This document shows positions 6,432 to 14,794 of a DNA stretch of 20,726 bases, piece after piece. A program made the position numbers and the translations under genes. The DNA comes from Oscillospiraceae bacterium. GTDB taxonomy: Bacteria > Bacillota > Clostridia > Oscillospirales > Oscillospiraceae. A model generated the notes under the pieces. The model did not search any database and was not told where the DNA came from. It saw nothing but the letters and a program-made list of their open reading frames with translations. Positions within the stretch are counted from its first letter, which is position 1, and the number at the start of each line of letters is the position of its first letter. Where the stretch lies: positions 1 to 20,726 of the forward strand of contig CACXCV010000140.1 of NCBI GenBank assembly GCA_902766215.1. The letters run 5' to 3'.

Positions 6432-7720
6432 GTTGCCCTCCTCAGCTTGGCAAGGAAAAATCCGTCTGTGTCATACTGCCCCGGCAACAGCAGCTGCATG
6501 CCGCTGTTTTCCGGCAGCGGGGCGGGCAGGGGCATCGGCTCGGGCACAAACTCGCCGTGCCGCTGCAAAAAGCCCTCGATCACCGCCTCGTTCTCCCGGC
6601 GGAGGATCGTGCAGGTGCTGTAGAGCAGTGCGCCGCCCGGACGCACATAGCGCGCAAGGTTGTCCAGCAGCCGGGTCTGCACCGCCGGCAGCCCTTCCAG
6701 CGGCGCCAGGTCTTTATAGCGAATATCCGGCTTTTTGCGGATCACGCCCAGACCGGAGCAGGGCACGTCGGCCAGCACCAGGTCAAAGGCGCCCGCCCAC
6801 TCCGGGCGGAAGACTGTGCCGTCCTGCTGCATTGCCGTGAGGCACTCCACGCCCAGCCGCGCCGCGCCGGCCTCGATCAGCCGGATCTTGTGCCCGTGCA
6901 GGTCGCAAGCGGTGATGCTGCCCCGATTGCCCATCCGGGCCGCGCAGGCAAAGCTCTTGCCGCCCGGCGCAGCGCAGGCGTCCAGCACCCGGTCGCCGGG
7001 CCGGGGATCCGCCGCCAGCACCGCCAGCTGCGAGGCTGCGTCCTGCACTGTATAGGCGCCCTCTGCAAAGCCGGGCAGCGACTCGACGCTCCCGCCCCCG
7101 CGGCAGAGCCAGCAGCCCGGCAGCCACGGATGCGGCTGCGCGCCCTCCGGCATGGGGCCGGGGCGCAGCGGGTTGGCCCGCAGCACCGTGGGCGGCACGG
7201 TCTGATCCGCCGCCAGCACCGCCGCCAGCGTCTGCGGCGGCAGCTGCCCGGCCAGCAGCGTCACCAGCGGCAGCGGGTGGCTGTAGCGGATGCTCAGCGC
7301 TTCCAGCGTGTCCCCCTCCGGCGCGGTCAGCTCTGCTTTCCGCCGCAACAGGGCGCGCAGCACCCCGTTGACATAGCCGCCCGCCCGGGCGTTGGCATAG
7401 CGTTTGGCCTGCTCCACCGCCTCGTTGACCGCGGCAGAATCCGGCACGCGGTCCAGAAAGCCGATCTGATACGCCCCCAGGCGCAGGATGTCCAGCACCA
7501 CGGGCTGCAGCTTTTCCAGCGGCTGGGACGACACCTGCCGCAGCCGCCAGTCCAGCAGCAGCCGCTGCTGCATCACACCGCAGCACAGCTGCGTGGCCAG
7601 GGCCGCGTCGCGGCGGTCCAGCCCGTCGCGGGCAAGGTATTCCTTCAATATCCCGTCAGACCACGCGCCTGCCCGTCGGCAGGCAATCAGCGCCGCCAGG
7701 GCGGTTGTTCTTGCCGGCAT
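6428..7720 (-). CDS. rsmB: 16S rRNA (cytosine-967-C5) methyltransferase RsmB
   Basis: RsmB (Sun) methylates C967 of 16S rRNA using SAM. The 430-residue protein has an N-terminal NusB-like helical domain (about 1-140) and a C-terminal Rossmann methyltransferase. DACAAPGGKS (247-256) is the SAM loop, ADVPCSG (317-323) carries the releasing cysteine Cys321, and STC (368-370) carries the nucleophile Cys370, both expected in m5C methyltransferases. AAGGAGAG precedes the ATG by about 7 nt and starts inside the fmt stop codon region. The gene lies 11 nt after fmt and overlaps rlmN. The def-fmt-rsmB order is widely conserved. Confidence 0.95.
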   Translation of the reverse strand: MPARTTALAALIACRRAGAWSDGILKEYLARDGLDRRDAALATQLCCGVMQQRLLLDWRLRQVSSQPLEKLQPVVLDILRLGAYQIGFLDRVPDSAAVNEAVEQAKRYANARAGGYVNGVLRALLRRKAELTAPEGDTLEALSIRYSHPLPLVTLLAGQLPPQTLAAVLAADQTVPPTVLRANPLRPGPMPEGAQPHPWLPGCWLCRGGGSVESLPGFAEGAYTVQDAASQLAVLAADPRPGDRVLDACAAPGGKSFACAARMGNRGSITACDLHGHKIRLIEAGAARLGVECLTAMQQDGTVFRPEWAGAFDLVLADVPCSGLGVIRKKPDIRYKDLAPLEGLPAVQTRLLDNLARYVRPGGALLYSTCTILRRENEAVIEGFLQRHGEFVPEPMPLPAPLPENSGMQLLLPGQYDTDGFFLAKLRRAT

Positions 7721-7731
7721 ATGCTCTCTCC

Positions 7732-8652
7732 TTATGCAATCGTGATGGGGTGCCCGCGCAGATAGTCCGCCGCGCGCATCCGCTTGCCGCCCTCGGCCTG
7801 CAGCTCGAGGATGGTGACAACCTCTCCCTGCCCGCAGGCCATCTGCAGGCCCTGCTTGGTCACCGCCACCGGCGTGCCGGGGGCCTTGTCGGTGTGCAGG
7901 TCCGTCAGACCCACGCGGAAGATTTTCAGCTTTTTCCCTTCCAGAACCGTGGTGGCCACCGGCCAGGGCACCATGCCGCGCACATGGTTGTGGATCTGCT
8001 GCGGGCTCTGGCTCCAGTCGATGGGCGACAGCTCCTTGGTCAGCATCGGGGCATAGGTGGCCTGGCTGGCGTCCTGGGGCACCGCTTCCACCGGCCCCGC
8101 CTCCATCCGGCGCACCGTGCCGCTGAGCAGCTCGGCGCCCAGATCGCCCAGGCGCTCCAGCAGCTCGCCATAGGTCTCGTCAGGGCCGATGGGCGTTTCC
8201 ACCCGGTCGATCATGTCGCCGGCGTCCATCTCCGCCGAGAGATACATCACCGTTGCGCCGGTGGTCTCCAGCCCGCGCAGCACGGCCCACTGCACCGGGC
8301 CTGCGCCCCGCAGCTGCGGCAGCAGGCTGGCGTGGAGGTTGATGGCCCCCCGGGGCGCAATGTCCAGCACCCGCTGCGGGAGAATGCGGCCATAGGCCAC
8401 CACCACGATCAGCTCGGGCTGCAGCGCCTTGAGCGTCTGATAGGTCTGCTCCGACTTCCAGCGGGTGGGCTGATAGACCGGCAGCCCCACCGACAGAGCA
8501 TACTGCTTGACCTCCGAGGCTTCCATCTTCATGCCGCGGTTTTTCGGCGTGTCGGGCTTGGTGTATACGCCGGCAATCTCGTGCCCGTCCTCCACCAGCC
8601 GCTGCAGGCACTTGCGGGCGATGTCCGGCGTGCCCATAAACACCAGCCTCAC
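7732..8652 (-). CDS. fmt: Methionyl-tRNA formyltransferase
   Basis: Fmt transfers a formyl group from 10-formyl-tetrahydrofolate to initiator Met-tRNA. The 306-residue length is normal. The N-terminal hydrolase domain contains AINLHASLLPQLRGAGP with Asn105 and His107, and MDAGDM with Asp143, which together form the catalytic triad known from E. coli. The C-terminal OB-like domain (about 205-306) should bind tRNA. The start codon is GTG at 8652, overlapping the def stop as GTGA. Fmt and deformylase act on the two ends of the same formyl cycle. Confidence 0.96.
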   Translation of the reverse strand: MRLVFMGTPDIARKCLQRLVEDGHEIAGVYTKPDTPKNRGMKMEASEVKQYALSVGLPVYQPTRWKSEQTYQTLKALQPELIVVVAYGRILPQRVLDIAPRGAINLHASLLPQLRGAGPVQWAVLRGLETTGATVMYLSAEMDAGDMIDRVETPIGPDETYGELLERLGDLGAELLSGTVRRMEAGPVEAVPQDASQATYAPMLTKELSPIDWSQSPQQIHNHVRGMVPWPVATTVLEGKKLKIFRVGLTDLHTDKAPGTPVAVTKQGLQMACGQGEVVTILELQAEGGKRMRAADYLRGHPITIA

Positions 8653-9146
8653 TGCTCGTCCTCCTCTGCCCGGCCCATGGTCTCCACCTCTTCCGGGGTC
8701 AGGAAGCGATAGGCCTTTTCCGTAAACAGGTGGCCGTCCAGATGCTCCAGCTCGTGGCAGAAGCAGCGGGCAATCAGCGCCTCGCCCTCGGCCTCAAACC
8801 AGTCGCCGTTGCGGTCCTGTGCCTTCACCTTTACCACATTAGGCCGCTTGACCATGCCCCACCGGCCTGGAACGCTCAGGCAGCCCTCCATGCCGTCCTG
8901 CTCGCCGCTCTGCTCGATGATCTCGGGATTGATCAGCTCCAGCATGCCGTCCTCATCCAGGTCGATGACCACCACCCGGCGCAGCACGCCCACCTGCGGC
9001 CCGGCCAGACCCACGCCGCCAGCGTCCAGCAGCGTCTCGGTCATGTCGTCCAGCAGCGTGTGCAGCCGCTCGTCAAAGCTGGTCACCGGGCGGCAGTGCT
9101 TGGTCAGCACCGGATCGCCCTCTTTTACAATTGTACGCAGTGCCAT
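8649..9146 (-). CDS. def: Peptide deformylase
   Basis: This metalloenzyme removes the formyl group from the N-terminus of new proteins. In 165 residues the three family motifs appear: GVGLAGPQ (44-51), EGCLSVP (87-93) with metal-binding Cys89, and HELEH (131-135) with metal-binding His131 and His135 and catalytic Glu132. Motif 3 has Glu where most deformylases have Asp (HExDH), and motif 1 has GLAGPQ rather than GLAAPQ; neither change touches a metal ligand. GAGGAGG lies about 10 nt upstream of the ATG. The gene lies 38 nt after priA and overlaps fmt. Confidence 0.96.
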   Translation of the reverse strand: MALRTIVKEGDPVLTKHCRPVTSFDERLHTLLDDMTETLLDAGGVGLAGPQVGVLRRVVVIDLDEDGMLELINPEIIEQSGEQDGMEGCLSVPGRWGMVKRPNVVKVKAQDRNGDWFEAEGEALIARCFCHELEHLDGHLFTEKAYRFLTPEEVETMGRAEEDEQ

Positions 9147-9184
9147 AGTCTTGTTTCCTCCTCATTTACTCCACAGCCATGTAC

Positions 9185-11620
9185 TCATTCATACGGATTT
9201 ACGTCGATAAACGCCGTCACGCCCCGGTTGGCGCGGTCGGACAAAAACACAGCCAGCAGGCCCTCCAGCAGCTGGCGCAGGGGCCGGGTGTTTTTCCGCA
9301 GCAGCGTCAGCCGATAGCGAAAGCGCAGGTTCACGCGCATTACCGGCGCGGGCGCGGGGCCCAGCAGCTGCATCGGCTCCGGCGGAGCTGCCATCAGCGC
9401 CCGCTCCAGCGCCTGACGAAAGCGCAGCGCGCCCTCGCGCACCGCCGTCTCGTCCAGGCCGGAAAACTGCACCGTCAGCACGTCCAGAAACGGCGGGCAC
9501 ATCCGCAGCTGCCGCTGGGGCAGCTCCATGGCATAAAAGCTGTCATAGTCCTGCCGCGCCGCCAGCTGCAGCACCGCGTTGTCCGGCGTCATGGTCTGGA
9601 TCACCGCCCGGCCGCCGAACCGGCCGCGCCCGGCGCGGCCAATGACCTGCGCCAACATGGAAAATGTGTTCTCCGCCGCGCGGTAGTTGTCCACATACAG
9701 CGACAGGTCGGCGTCCAGCACACCCACCAGCGTGACGTTTTCAAAGTTCAGCCCCTTGGTGACCATCTGGGTTCCCAGCAGGATGGGCACCCGCTCCTGC
9801 TCAAAGCGACGCAGCAGCTTTTCGTGCGGGTTGGTCGCCGTGATGGTGTCCGCGTCCATGCGCAGCACCTCCACCCCAGGAAACAGCTCGCTCAGCTGCT
9901 GCTGCACCCGCTGGGTGCCGGCGCCCACCGGCCGCAGCAGACCCCCGCAGCTACACCGCTCCGGCGCCCGGTCGCTATAGCCGCAATAGTGGCACATCAG
10001 GCGGCCATTGGCGCTGTGATAGGTCAGGCTTACGCTGCACCGCGGACACTGGGGCGCCGCGCCGCATTCCATACATTGCAGCAGCCGGGCGTTGCCCCGC
10101 CGGTTGAGAAACAGGATGCTCTGCCGGCCTTCGTCCAGGTTTTTTTGCAGCTCGCGCCGCAGCACCGCGCCGATGGCCGTGCCGTTGCCCTGGCGCAGAT
10201 CCTCGCGGCTGTCGGCAATGGTCACCTGCGGCAGCGCGCGGCCGTTATAGCGTCCCGTCAGGGTATAGAGCGCATAATCCCCCTGCTGGGCATGGTACAT
10301 GCTCTCCACCGAAGGCGTGGCGCTGCCCAGCACCACCAGCGCCCCGGCCCGGTCGCCGCGGTAGACGGCCACCTCGCGGGCGGAATAGCGGGGCGGACTT
10401 TCGGATTTATAGGTGTGCTCCTGCTCCTCGTCCACAATCAGCAGCCCCAGCTGCTCCAGCGGAGCAAACACCGCCGAGCGGGTACCGATCACCAGCCGCG
10501 CCGCGCCCTCGCGGATGCGGCGGTATTCGTCATAGCGCTCGCCGATCTTCAGCGAGCTGTGCAGCACTGCCACCGTCTGGCCAAAGTGGCCGGTGAACAG
10601 GCTGAGCATCTGCGGCGTGAGGGCAATCTCCGGCACCAGCAGCAGGGCGCTTTTCCCCTGCTCCAGTGTCTGCCGGATCAGGTGCAGATACACCGCCGTC
10701 TTGCCGCTGCCGGTGACGCCATAGACCAGCGCCACGCCGGGTTTTTCCCGCGCAGCCTGAACCGACAGACCCTCGAACACCTGCTGCTGCTCCGGGCTGA
10801 GCACCACCGGCTCCGGCGCGGCCGGCTGCACCGTCGGGCGGCGGAGCACCTCCTGCTCACGCAGGGCCACATAGCCCAACTGCTCCAGCCGGCGCAGCAC
10901 GCGCATGTTGGCCCCGGTAAAATAGCACAGCTCCTTGGCGCTGGTCTCGCCGGCGGTACACAGCAGCTCCAGCGCCGCCGCCTGCAGCGGCGAACGGCGG
11001 CGGCAGCGGGCGGCATACTCCGCGGCCTCCTCGGCTTCCACTGCCAGCACAGCAATCCGCTCAGTCTTCTCGCTGCCCCGCTGGGTAAACTCCTGGTCGC
11101 TGCGAACAATCTGCTTTTTTTGCAGCCAGGACAGCGCGCGATCCAGCTGCTCCGGCTCATAAATCCGCAGCAGCTGCTGGCGCGTGGCCTTGCCGCCCAG
11201 GTCGGCCAGGGTTTCAGTCAGGGCAAAGCAGTCCGGCCGGGCCTCGATGGCATGCTCGTCCATCACGCCGGCCAGCTGATATTCCTCCTGCGGCCGGTAG
11301 AGCAGCCCCGCCGGCAGCATGCAGCGCACCGCCTCGTACATGGTGCAGAACGACCGCTGGCGCAGAAAGGCTGCCAGCCGCAGCAGCTCCGGCGAGAGCA
11401 CCGGCGCGGGATCCAGCAGCTGATCCAGTGCCTTCAGCCCCGTCTCGTCTCCCCCGGTCAGTTCCAGGATGATGCCTTCGGTGCGGCGGTTGCCGCGGCC
11501 AAATGGTGCCATCACCCGCACGCCGGGCAGCGCCTGCTCCTGCATTGTCTCCGGGACCCGGTAGGAATAGGCCCGGTCAAAGCTGGCCGTGGCCGCTGCC
11601 ACGGCAATCCTGGCAATCAC
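9185..11620 (-). CDS. priA: Primosomal replication protein N' (PriA helicase)
   Basis: PriA is the 3'-to-5' helicase that restarts stalled replication forks. In 811 residues one sees an N-terminal DNA-binding part with FDRAYSYRVP near 14-23, the Walker A motif GVTGSGKT at 301-308, the Walker B variant DEEQEHTYK at 397-405, and the cysteine-rich zinc region (about 525-575: CMECG, CPRC, CHYCGY, CSCGG) placed inside the helicase lobes, which is diagnostic for PriA. The start is GTG at 11620 with AAGGGGGA about 9 nt upstream. The 69-nt gap to rpoZ holds a hairpin where many Firmicutes have coaBC. Confidence 0.96.
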   Translation of the reverse strand: MIARIAVAAATASFDRAYSYRVPETMQEQALPGVRVMAPFGRGNRRTEGIILELTGGDETGLKALDQLLDPAPVLSPELLRLAAFLRQRSFCTMYEAVRCMLPAGLLYRPQEEYQLAGVMDEHAIEARPDCFALTETLADLGGKATRQQLLRIYEPEQLDRALSWLQKKQIVRSDQEFTQRGSEKTERIAVLAVEAEEAAEYAARCRRRSPLQAAALELLCTAGETSAKELCYFTGANMRVLRRLEQLGYVALREQEVLRRPTVQPAAPEPVVLSPEQQQVFEGLSVQAAREKPGVALVYGVTGSGKTAVYLHLIRQTLEQGKSALLLVPEIALTPQMLSLFTGHFGQTVAVLHSSLKIGERYDEYRRIREGAARLVIGTRSAVFAPLEQLGLLIVDEEQEHTYKSESPPRYSAREVAVYRGDRAGALVVLGSATPSVESMYHAQQGDYALYTLTGRYNGRALPQVTIADSREDLRQGNGTAIGAVLRRELQKNLDEGRQSILFLNRRGNARLLQCMECGAAPQCPRCSVSLTYHSANGRLMCHYCGYSDRAPERCSCGGLLRPVGAGTQRVQQQLSELFPGVEVLRMDADTITATNPHEKLLRRFEQERVPILLGTQMVTKGLNFENVTLVGVLDADLSLYVDNYRAAENTFSMLAQVIGRAGRGRFGGRAVIQTMTPDNAVLQLAARQDYDSFYAMELPQRQLRMCPPFLDVLTVQFSGLDETAVREGALRFRQALERALMAAPPEPMQLLGPAPAPVMRVNLRFRYRLTLLRKNTRPLRQLLEGLLAVFLSDRANRGVTAFIDVNPYE

Positions 11621-11647
11621 GCACCGAATCCCCCTTCCGAACGCAGG

Positions 11648-11679
11648 ATGCGAGGTGTACGGTTCCGTCCACCTCGCAT
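11648..11679 (-). other. Strong hairpin between rpoZ and priA
   Basis: ATGCGAGGTG (minus strand, 11670-11679) pairs perfectly with CACCTCGCAT (11648-11657). After one G/A mismatch the loop adds a further short ACGG/CCGT stem. No T-run follows; the next bases are CCTGCGTTCGG, so an intrinsic terminator is unlikely. A processing site, an mRNA stabiliser or the scar of a lost gene are possible readings. Confidence 0.6.
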
Positions 11680-11689
11680 TTGCTATGAC

Positions 11690-11896
11690 TTACACCAGAT
11701 ATTTCTCTTTAATGCTGGCGGTCAGCTCGCCGTCGGCAATCTCTTCGATGGCCATGGTCACGGGCTTTTCCGGCAGCTGCTCGTGAAACTGCTCAGCCTC
11801 GATGGACAGCTGCCGCGCCCGGTGGGCGATGACGTTGACCATCAGATAACGGCTGTTGACGTTCTCCAGCAGTTTAGACATTGGTGGGTAAAGCAT
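11690..11896 (-). CDS. rpoZ: RNA polymerase omega subunit
   Basis: Omega aids folding and assembly of the beta-prime subunit. The 68-residue protein has the short clostridial form: MLYPPMSKLLENVNSRYLMV, followed by VIAHRARQL (residues 22-30), which is the conserved omega helix, and an EKPVTMAIEEIADGEL stretch (43-58). The ATG at 11896 has GAAGGAGG about 9 nt upstream. The start lies 23 nt inside the end of gmk, so the ribosome site is part of the gmk coding sequence. The gmk-rpoZ order is common in bacteria. Confidence 0.93.
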   Translation of the reverse strand: MLYPPMSKLLENVNSRYLMVNVIAHRARQLSIEAEQFHEQLPEKPVTMAIEEIADGELTASIKEKYLV

Positions 11897-12497
11897 GAGA
11901 AAAATCCTCCTTCACTAGATGCGCCCTTCTGGCGGCCTTGCATTGCTCGGCGGTGATAATGGCCTCCAGTTCGTCGGCCACGCCCTCCACCGTTTCGGAT
12001 ACTACAATATAATCATACTCCGGCGCATGCTGAATTTCCTCCAGCGCCCGCTGGAGCCGCGCCCGCACCTTTTCCGGCGCGGTGTCGCCCCGGCCGTTCA
12101 GCCGCCGGGACAGCTCGTCATAGCTGGGCGGCAGCATAAAGATCAGCACAGCGTCCTTTCGGTGCGCGGCAACCTGGCCTGCGCCCTGCACCTCAATGTC
12201 CAGCAGCGCACAGCACCCCCGGGCCATGGCCTCGTCAATGGGTGCCGCCGGGGTGCCATAGCACGCGCTGACATACTCGGCATGCTCCAGCAGCTCGCCC
12301 TGCCGTACCATCTCGTCAAAGCGGTCTTTGGTGATAAACCAGTAGCTAACCCCGTCTTGCTCGTTGGGACGGGGGTCGCGGGTGGTCACCGAGACGGAAA
12401 AATAATATTCCGGGTGACGCCGCAGCAGCTCTGCCATTGCCGTGCTTTTCCCCGAGCCGGATGGCCCGGACAATACAATCAGCAATCCCTGTGTCAT
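11874..12497 (-). CDS. gmk: Guanylate kinase
   Basis: Gmk phosphorylates GMP and dGMP to the diphosphates with ATP. The 207-residue protein has the P-loop GPSGSGKST (11-19), SVSVTTRDPRPNEQDG (34-49) for GMP binding, and YGTPAAPI (80-87), all in the family order. Its ATG overlaps the remA stop (ATGA), and its last 23 bases overlap the start of rpoZ. GTP supply ties it to (p)ppGpp physiology and to the neighbouring GTPase RsgA only by context. Confidence 0.96.
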   Translation of the reverse strand: MTQGLLIVLSGPSGSGKSTAMAELLRRHPEYYFSVSVTTRDPRPNEQDGVSYWFITKDRFDEMVRQGELLEHAEYVSACYGTPAAPIDEAMARGCCALLDIEVQGAGQVAAHRKDAVLIFMLPPSYDELSRRLNGRGDTAPEKVRARLQRALEEIQHAPEYDYIVVSETVEGVADELEAIITAEQCKAARRAHLVKEDFSHALPTNV

Positions 12498-12754
12498 TCG
12501 ATTTCCTCCACATGCGTCAGTTTGTCCCCCGCGCGCTCGGCCACCGTTTCCGGCGGAATTGCCGAGAGCACCACGTGATCCGTATCCATCAGGATCACCG
12601 ACCGGGTCTTGCGGCCATAGGTAGCGTCGATGAGCATACCGCGGTCCCTGGCGTCCTGGATCATGCGCTTGACAGGCGCGCTCTCCGGCCCGACCACGGC
12701 CAGCAGCCGCCCCGCTGCCACCATGTTGCCAAAGCCAATGTTGATCAGCCGCAT
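12494..12754 (-). CDS. remA: RemA/DUF370 family DNA-binding regulator
   Basis: The 86-residue protein begins MRLINIGFGNMV and contains PESAPVKRMIQDARDRGM and IDATYGRKTRSVILMDTDHV, the near-invariant core of RemA (YlzA). In B. subtilis RemA forms rings that bind DNA and activate biofilm-matrix and osmoprotection genes; in clostridia the target genes are not settled. I place the start at the ATG at 12754 because GAGGTGG lies 5-6 nt upstream; the GTG at 12763 overlaps that site and adds only three residues. It lies between yicC and gmk, the standard Firmicute position. Confidence 0.92.
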   Translation of the reverse strand: MRLINIGFGNMVAAGRLLAVVGPESAPVKRMIQDARDRGMLIDATYGRKTRSVILMDTDHVVLSAIPPETVAERAGDKLTHVEEIE

Positions 12755-12764
12755 CTGCGCCACC

Positions 12765-13643
12765 TCACTCGATGTTCTGCACCTGCTCGCGGATTTTTTC
12801 CAGCTCGGCCTTCAGGTCAACCACGGTGCGGGCCTGCTCGATGTCGTTGCCCTTCGAGCCGATGGTGTTGGCCTCGCGGCCAAACTCCTGCAGCAGGAAG
12901 TCCAGCTTGCGGCCCACCGGACCGCCGGCGGTCAGCATCGCATCCAGCTGAGCCAGATGGCTGCGCAGGCGGACGGTCTCCTCGTCCACGGCAATCTTGT
13001 CGGCAAACACCGCCGCCTCGGTGAGAATCCGCGCCTCGTCGATGTTGGTCTTGTCCAGCACCTCGCGCATCTTCTGCTCCAGACGGGCGCGGTATTCGGC
13101 CACGGTCACGGGGCTGCGGGCCTCCACCCGCTCGGTCAGGGCCAGCACGGTCTTTGCCCGGCTGCGCAGGTCGGCCTCCATGGCCGCGCCCTCGACCTGG
13201 CGCATCTGGTTAAAGCGCGCCAGCGCCTGCTCCATCACCGCCGACAGGTCGGCAATCAGCTGCTGCTCGTCCTCCTCCGGCTTTTCCACGCGGAACACGT
13301 CGGGGATCCGGCTGAGCGTGCTGACAGTCAGGTCGTCGGTTACGCCATAGTCCGCCGCCATGGTGCGCAGGGCCTGCAAATAGCCCTCCAGCACCGGCCG
13401 GTTCAGCGACACGCTGACACTCTGCGCCCCGGTGTCATTGACGGTGATGTAAACATCCACTTTGCCCCGCGCCACTGCCGCCTTGACCAGCTGCTTGAGC
13501 GCATCCTCGGCAAAGCTGTAAACGCGCGGCAGCTTGATCGTCAAGTCGAGAAAGCGGTTGTTCACCGCCCGCATTTCCACGGTGATCTCCCGCCCGTTCC
13601 GCACTTCCTGCGCACGGCCATAGCCGGTCATGCTCCGAATCAT
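12765..13643 (-). CDS. yicC: YicC family endoribonuclease
   Basis: The 292-residue length is typical. The N-terminus MIRSMTGYGRAQ and the C-terminal GRKLDFLLQEFGREANT followed by IGSKGNDIE are the two signature blocks of the YicC/YloC family (YicC-like N-terminal domain and DUF1732). The E. coli protein acts as an endoribonuclease on small RNA and RNA decay; activity here is by family. GAGGAG lies about 11 nt before the ATG. It heads the classic yicC-remA-gmk-rpoZ block but continues from the upstream membrane-protein gene after 22 nt. Confidence 0.92.
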   Translation of the reverse strand: MIRSMTGYGRAQEVRNGREITVEMRAVNNRFLDLTIKLPRVYSFAEDALKQLVKAAVARGKVDVYITVNDTGAQSVSVSLNRPVLEGYLQALRTMAADYGVTDDLTVSTLSRIPDVFRVEKPEEDEQQLIADLSAVMEQALARFNQMRQVEGAAMEADLRSRAKTVLALTERVEARSPVTVAEYRARLEQKMREVLDKTNIDEARILTEAAVFADKIAVDEETVRLRSHLAQLDAMLTAGGPVGRKLDFLLQEFGREANTIGSKGNDIEQARTVVDLKAELEKIREQVQNIE

Positions 13644-13665
13644 ATGGCAACGTCTCCTCTTTCCT

Positions 13666-14172
13666 TTAATGCTTATATTTTCCCATCAGGCGCGTCTGAT
13701 ACCAGCCGATGGCCACGGTAAAGCCCAGATCATAGGCCGCGAACACCCCGTTGGCCAGCAGCCAGCCGGCCCACAGGGGCAGCCCAATTGTCAGCCCGGC
13801 CAGCCGCGTGGCCGCCAGATAGCACAGGGCCAGCGTCCCGTTGAACAGCGTCAGCTTGCACGCCCACTCCAGCGGCAGGCGGCGCAGGTGCTCGATCAGG
13901 CATTTGCTCAGCCCATAGTGTCCCAGCACCAGAACAAACAGCAGCGTTTTCATCCGCAGCGGGAACAGCAGCAGCGACAGCACCGCCGCCGCAGCATAGC
14001 ACAGCGCGCCCCAGCCCAGGCCGCATTGCAGCACCGCCGCCGCCGGCAGCATGGCCGCCGCGGCAAACAGCACCCACGCGCCCACGGGCGAAAGATTCGA
14101 CGCCGCCAGCAGCGCCACGCACAGTGCAGTCAGCAGCGCGGCAGTGGTCAGCTTGTTTGTGCGCTTCATCAT
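13666..14172 (-). CDS. Small polytopic membrane protein, unknown function
   Basis: The 168-residue product has five or six hydrophobic segments (about 9-25, 29-47, 50-70, 75-89, 104-125 and 132-157) and a basic start, MMKRTNKLT. A conserved-looking LIEHLRRLPLEWACKL lies between segments four and five. I know similar proteins in Clostridia only as hypothetical; the fold recalls small S-component-like membrane proteins, but no substrate motif can be named. The ATG at 14172 follows the J-protein stop with one base between, arguing for translational reinitiation; no clear Shine-Dalgarno is seen. A longer start at 14262 would overlap the J-protein gene by 89 nt and is not favoured. Confidence 0.75.
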   Translation of the reverse strand: MMKRTNKLTTAALLTALCVALLAASNLSPVGAWVLFAAAAMLPAAAVLQCGLGWGALCYAAAAVLSLLLFPLRMKTLLFVLVLGHYGLSKCLIEHLRRLPLEWACKLTLFNGTLALCYLAATRLAGLTIGLPLWAGWLLANGVFAAYDLGFTVAIGWYQTRLMGKYKH

Positions 14173-14173
14173 T

Positions 14174-14794
14174 TCAGCAGCCGTTGCCGCCCAGGCAGCT
14201 GCACAGGCAGTCGGCGCAGACCAGACTGGTGCAGCAGTCGCCGCAGTCCATGGCATTGCCATAGTTGGCTGTACGGTAGGGATTTGACCCGTTCTGCATA
14301 TAATTCAGCGCCTGGCGGTATTCCATGTTGTTGGGTGCCATGCTGCAGGCCGTCTGATAGTTCTGCCGCGCCACATCCAGCCACCCCTTGCGGTAAGCCA
14401 CCGCGCCGCTGAGGAAATACCATTCGGCGTCCCGGTTGCTGATCTGGTTCAGCAGATCCTCCGCCAGCTGGATGTTGCCCAGGTTGATCGCTTGGCGCAC
14501 CCGTGTATATTCCGGCGTGGTATAGCCGCTGTCGGTCCACTGGCTGCTGCGGTAGCCGCTGCTCTGGCTCTGGCGCTGATAGCCGCCCTGCGCACCCGTG
14601 CCGCCGGACCGCATTTTCTGAATCTGGTCATAGGCCTCGTTGATCTGCTTCATCTTTTCCTGGGCCAGATCTGCCAGCGGATTGTCGTGATAGTTGTCCG
14701 GGTGGTACTTTCGTGCCAGGTCACGATATGCTTTTTTTACTTCGTCGTCCGATGCATTGGGCGACACGCCAAGGACTGCATAGGGATCGTTCAT
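14174..14794 (-). CDS. J-domain (DnaJ-like) protein with cysteine-rich tail
   Basis: Residues 3-61 form a J domain with the HPD tripeptide at 31-33, which stimulates Hsp70 (DnaK) ATPase. There is no Gly/Phe-plus-zinc-finger DnaJ architecture, so it is a specialised co-chaperone, not DnaJ itself. A Gly/Ser/Gln linker (62-92) is followed by TPR-like helices (about 94-165). The C-terminus (183-206) has eight cysteines in 24 residues, in CX2CC, CX2CXCXC and final-Cys arrangement. The ATG overlaps the DUF5685 stop (ATGA). The cysteine tail suggests metal binding or a redox-sensitive client site, which is inference. Confidence 0.88.
   Translation of the reverse strand: MNDPYAVLGVSPNASDDEVKKAYRDLARKYHPDNYHDNPLADLAQEKMKQINEAYDQIQKMRSGGTGAQGGYQRQSQSSGYRSSQWTDSGYTTPEYTRVRQAINLGNIQLAEDLLNQISNRDAEWYFLSGAVAYRKGWLDVARQNYQTACSMAPNNMEYRQALNYMQNGSNPYRTANYGNAMDCGDCCTSLVCADCLCSCLGGNGC

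Noticed and set aside
9179..11956. A 925-codon open frame on the plus strand
   Set aside because: It is exactly antisense to priA and rpoZ, is rich in Gln, His, Arg and Leu with no recognisable domain, and arises because the high-GC minus-strand codons rarely give stops in that frame. The minus-strand genes have full motif support.
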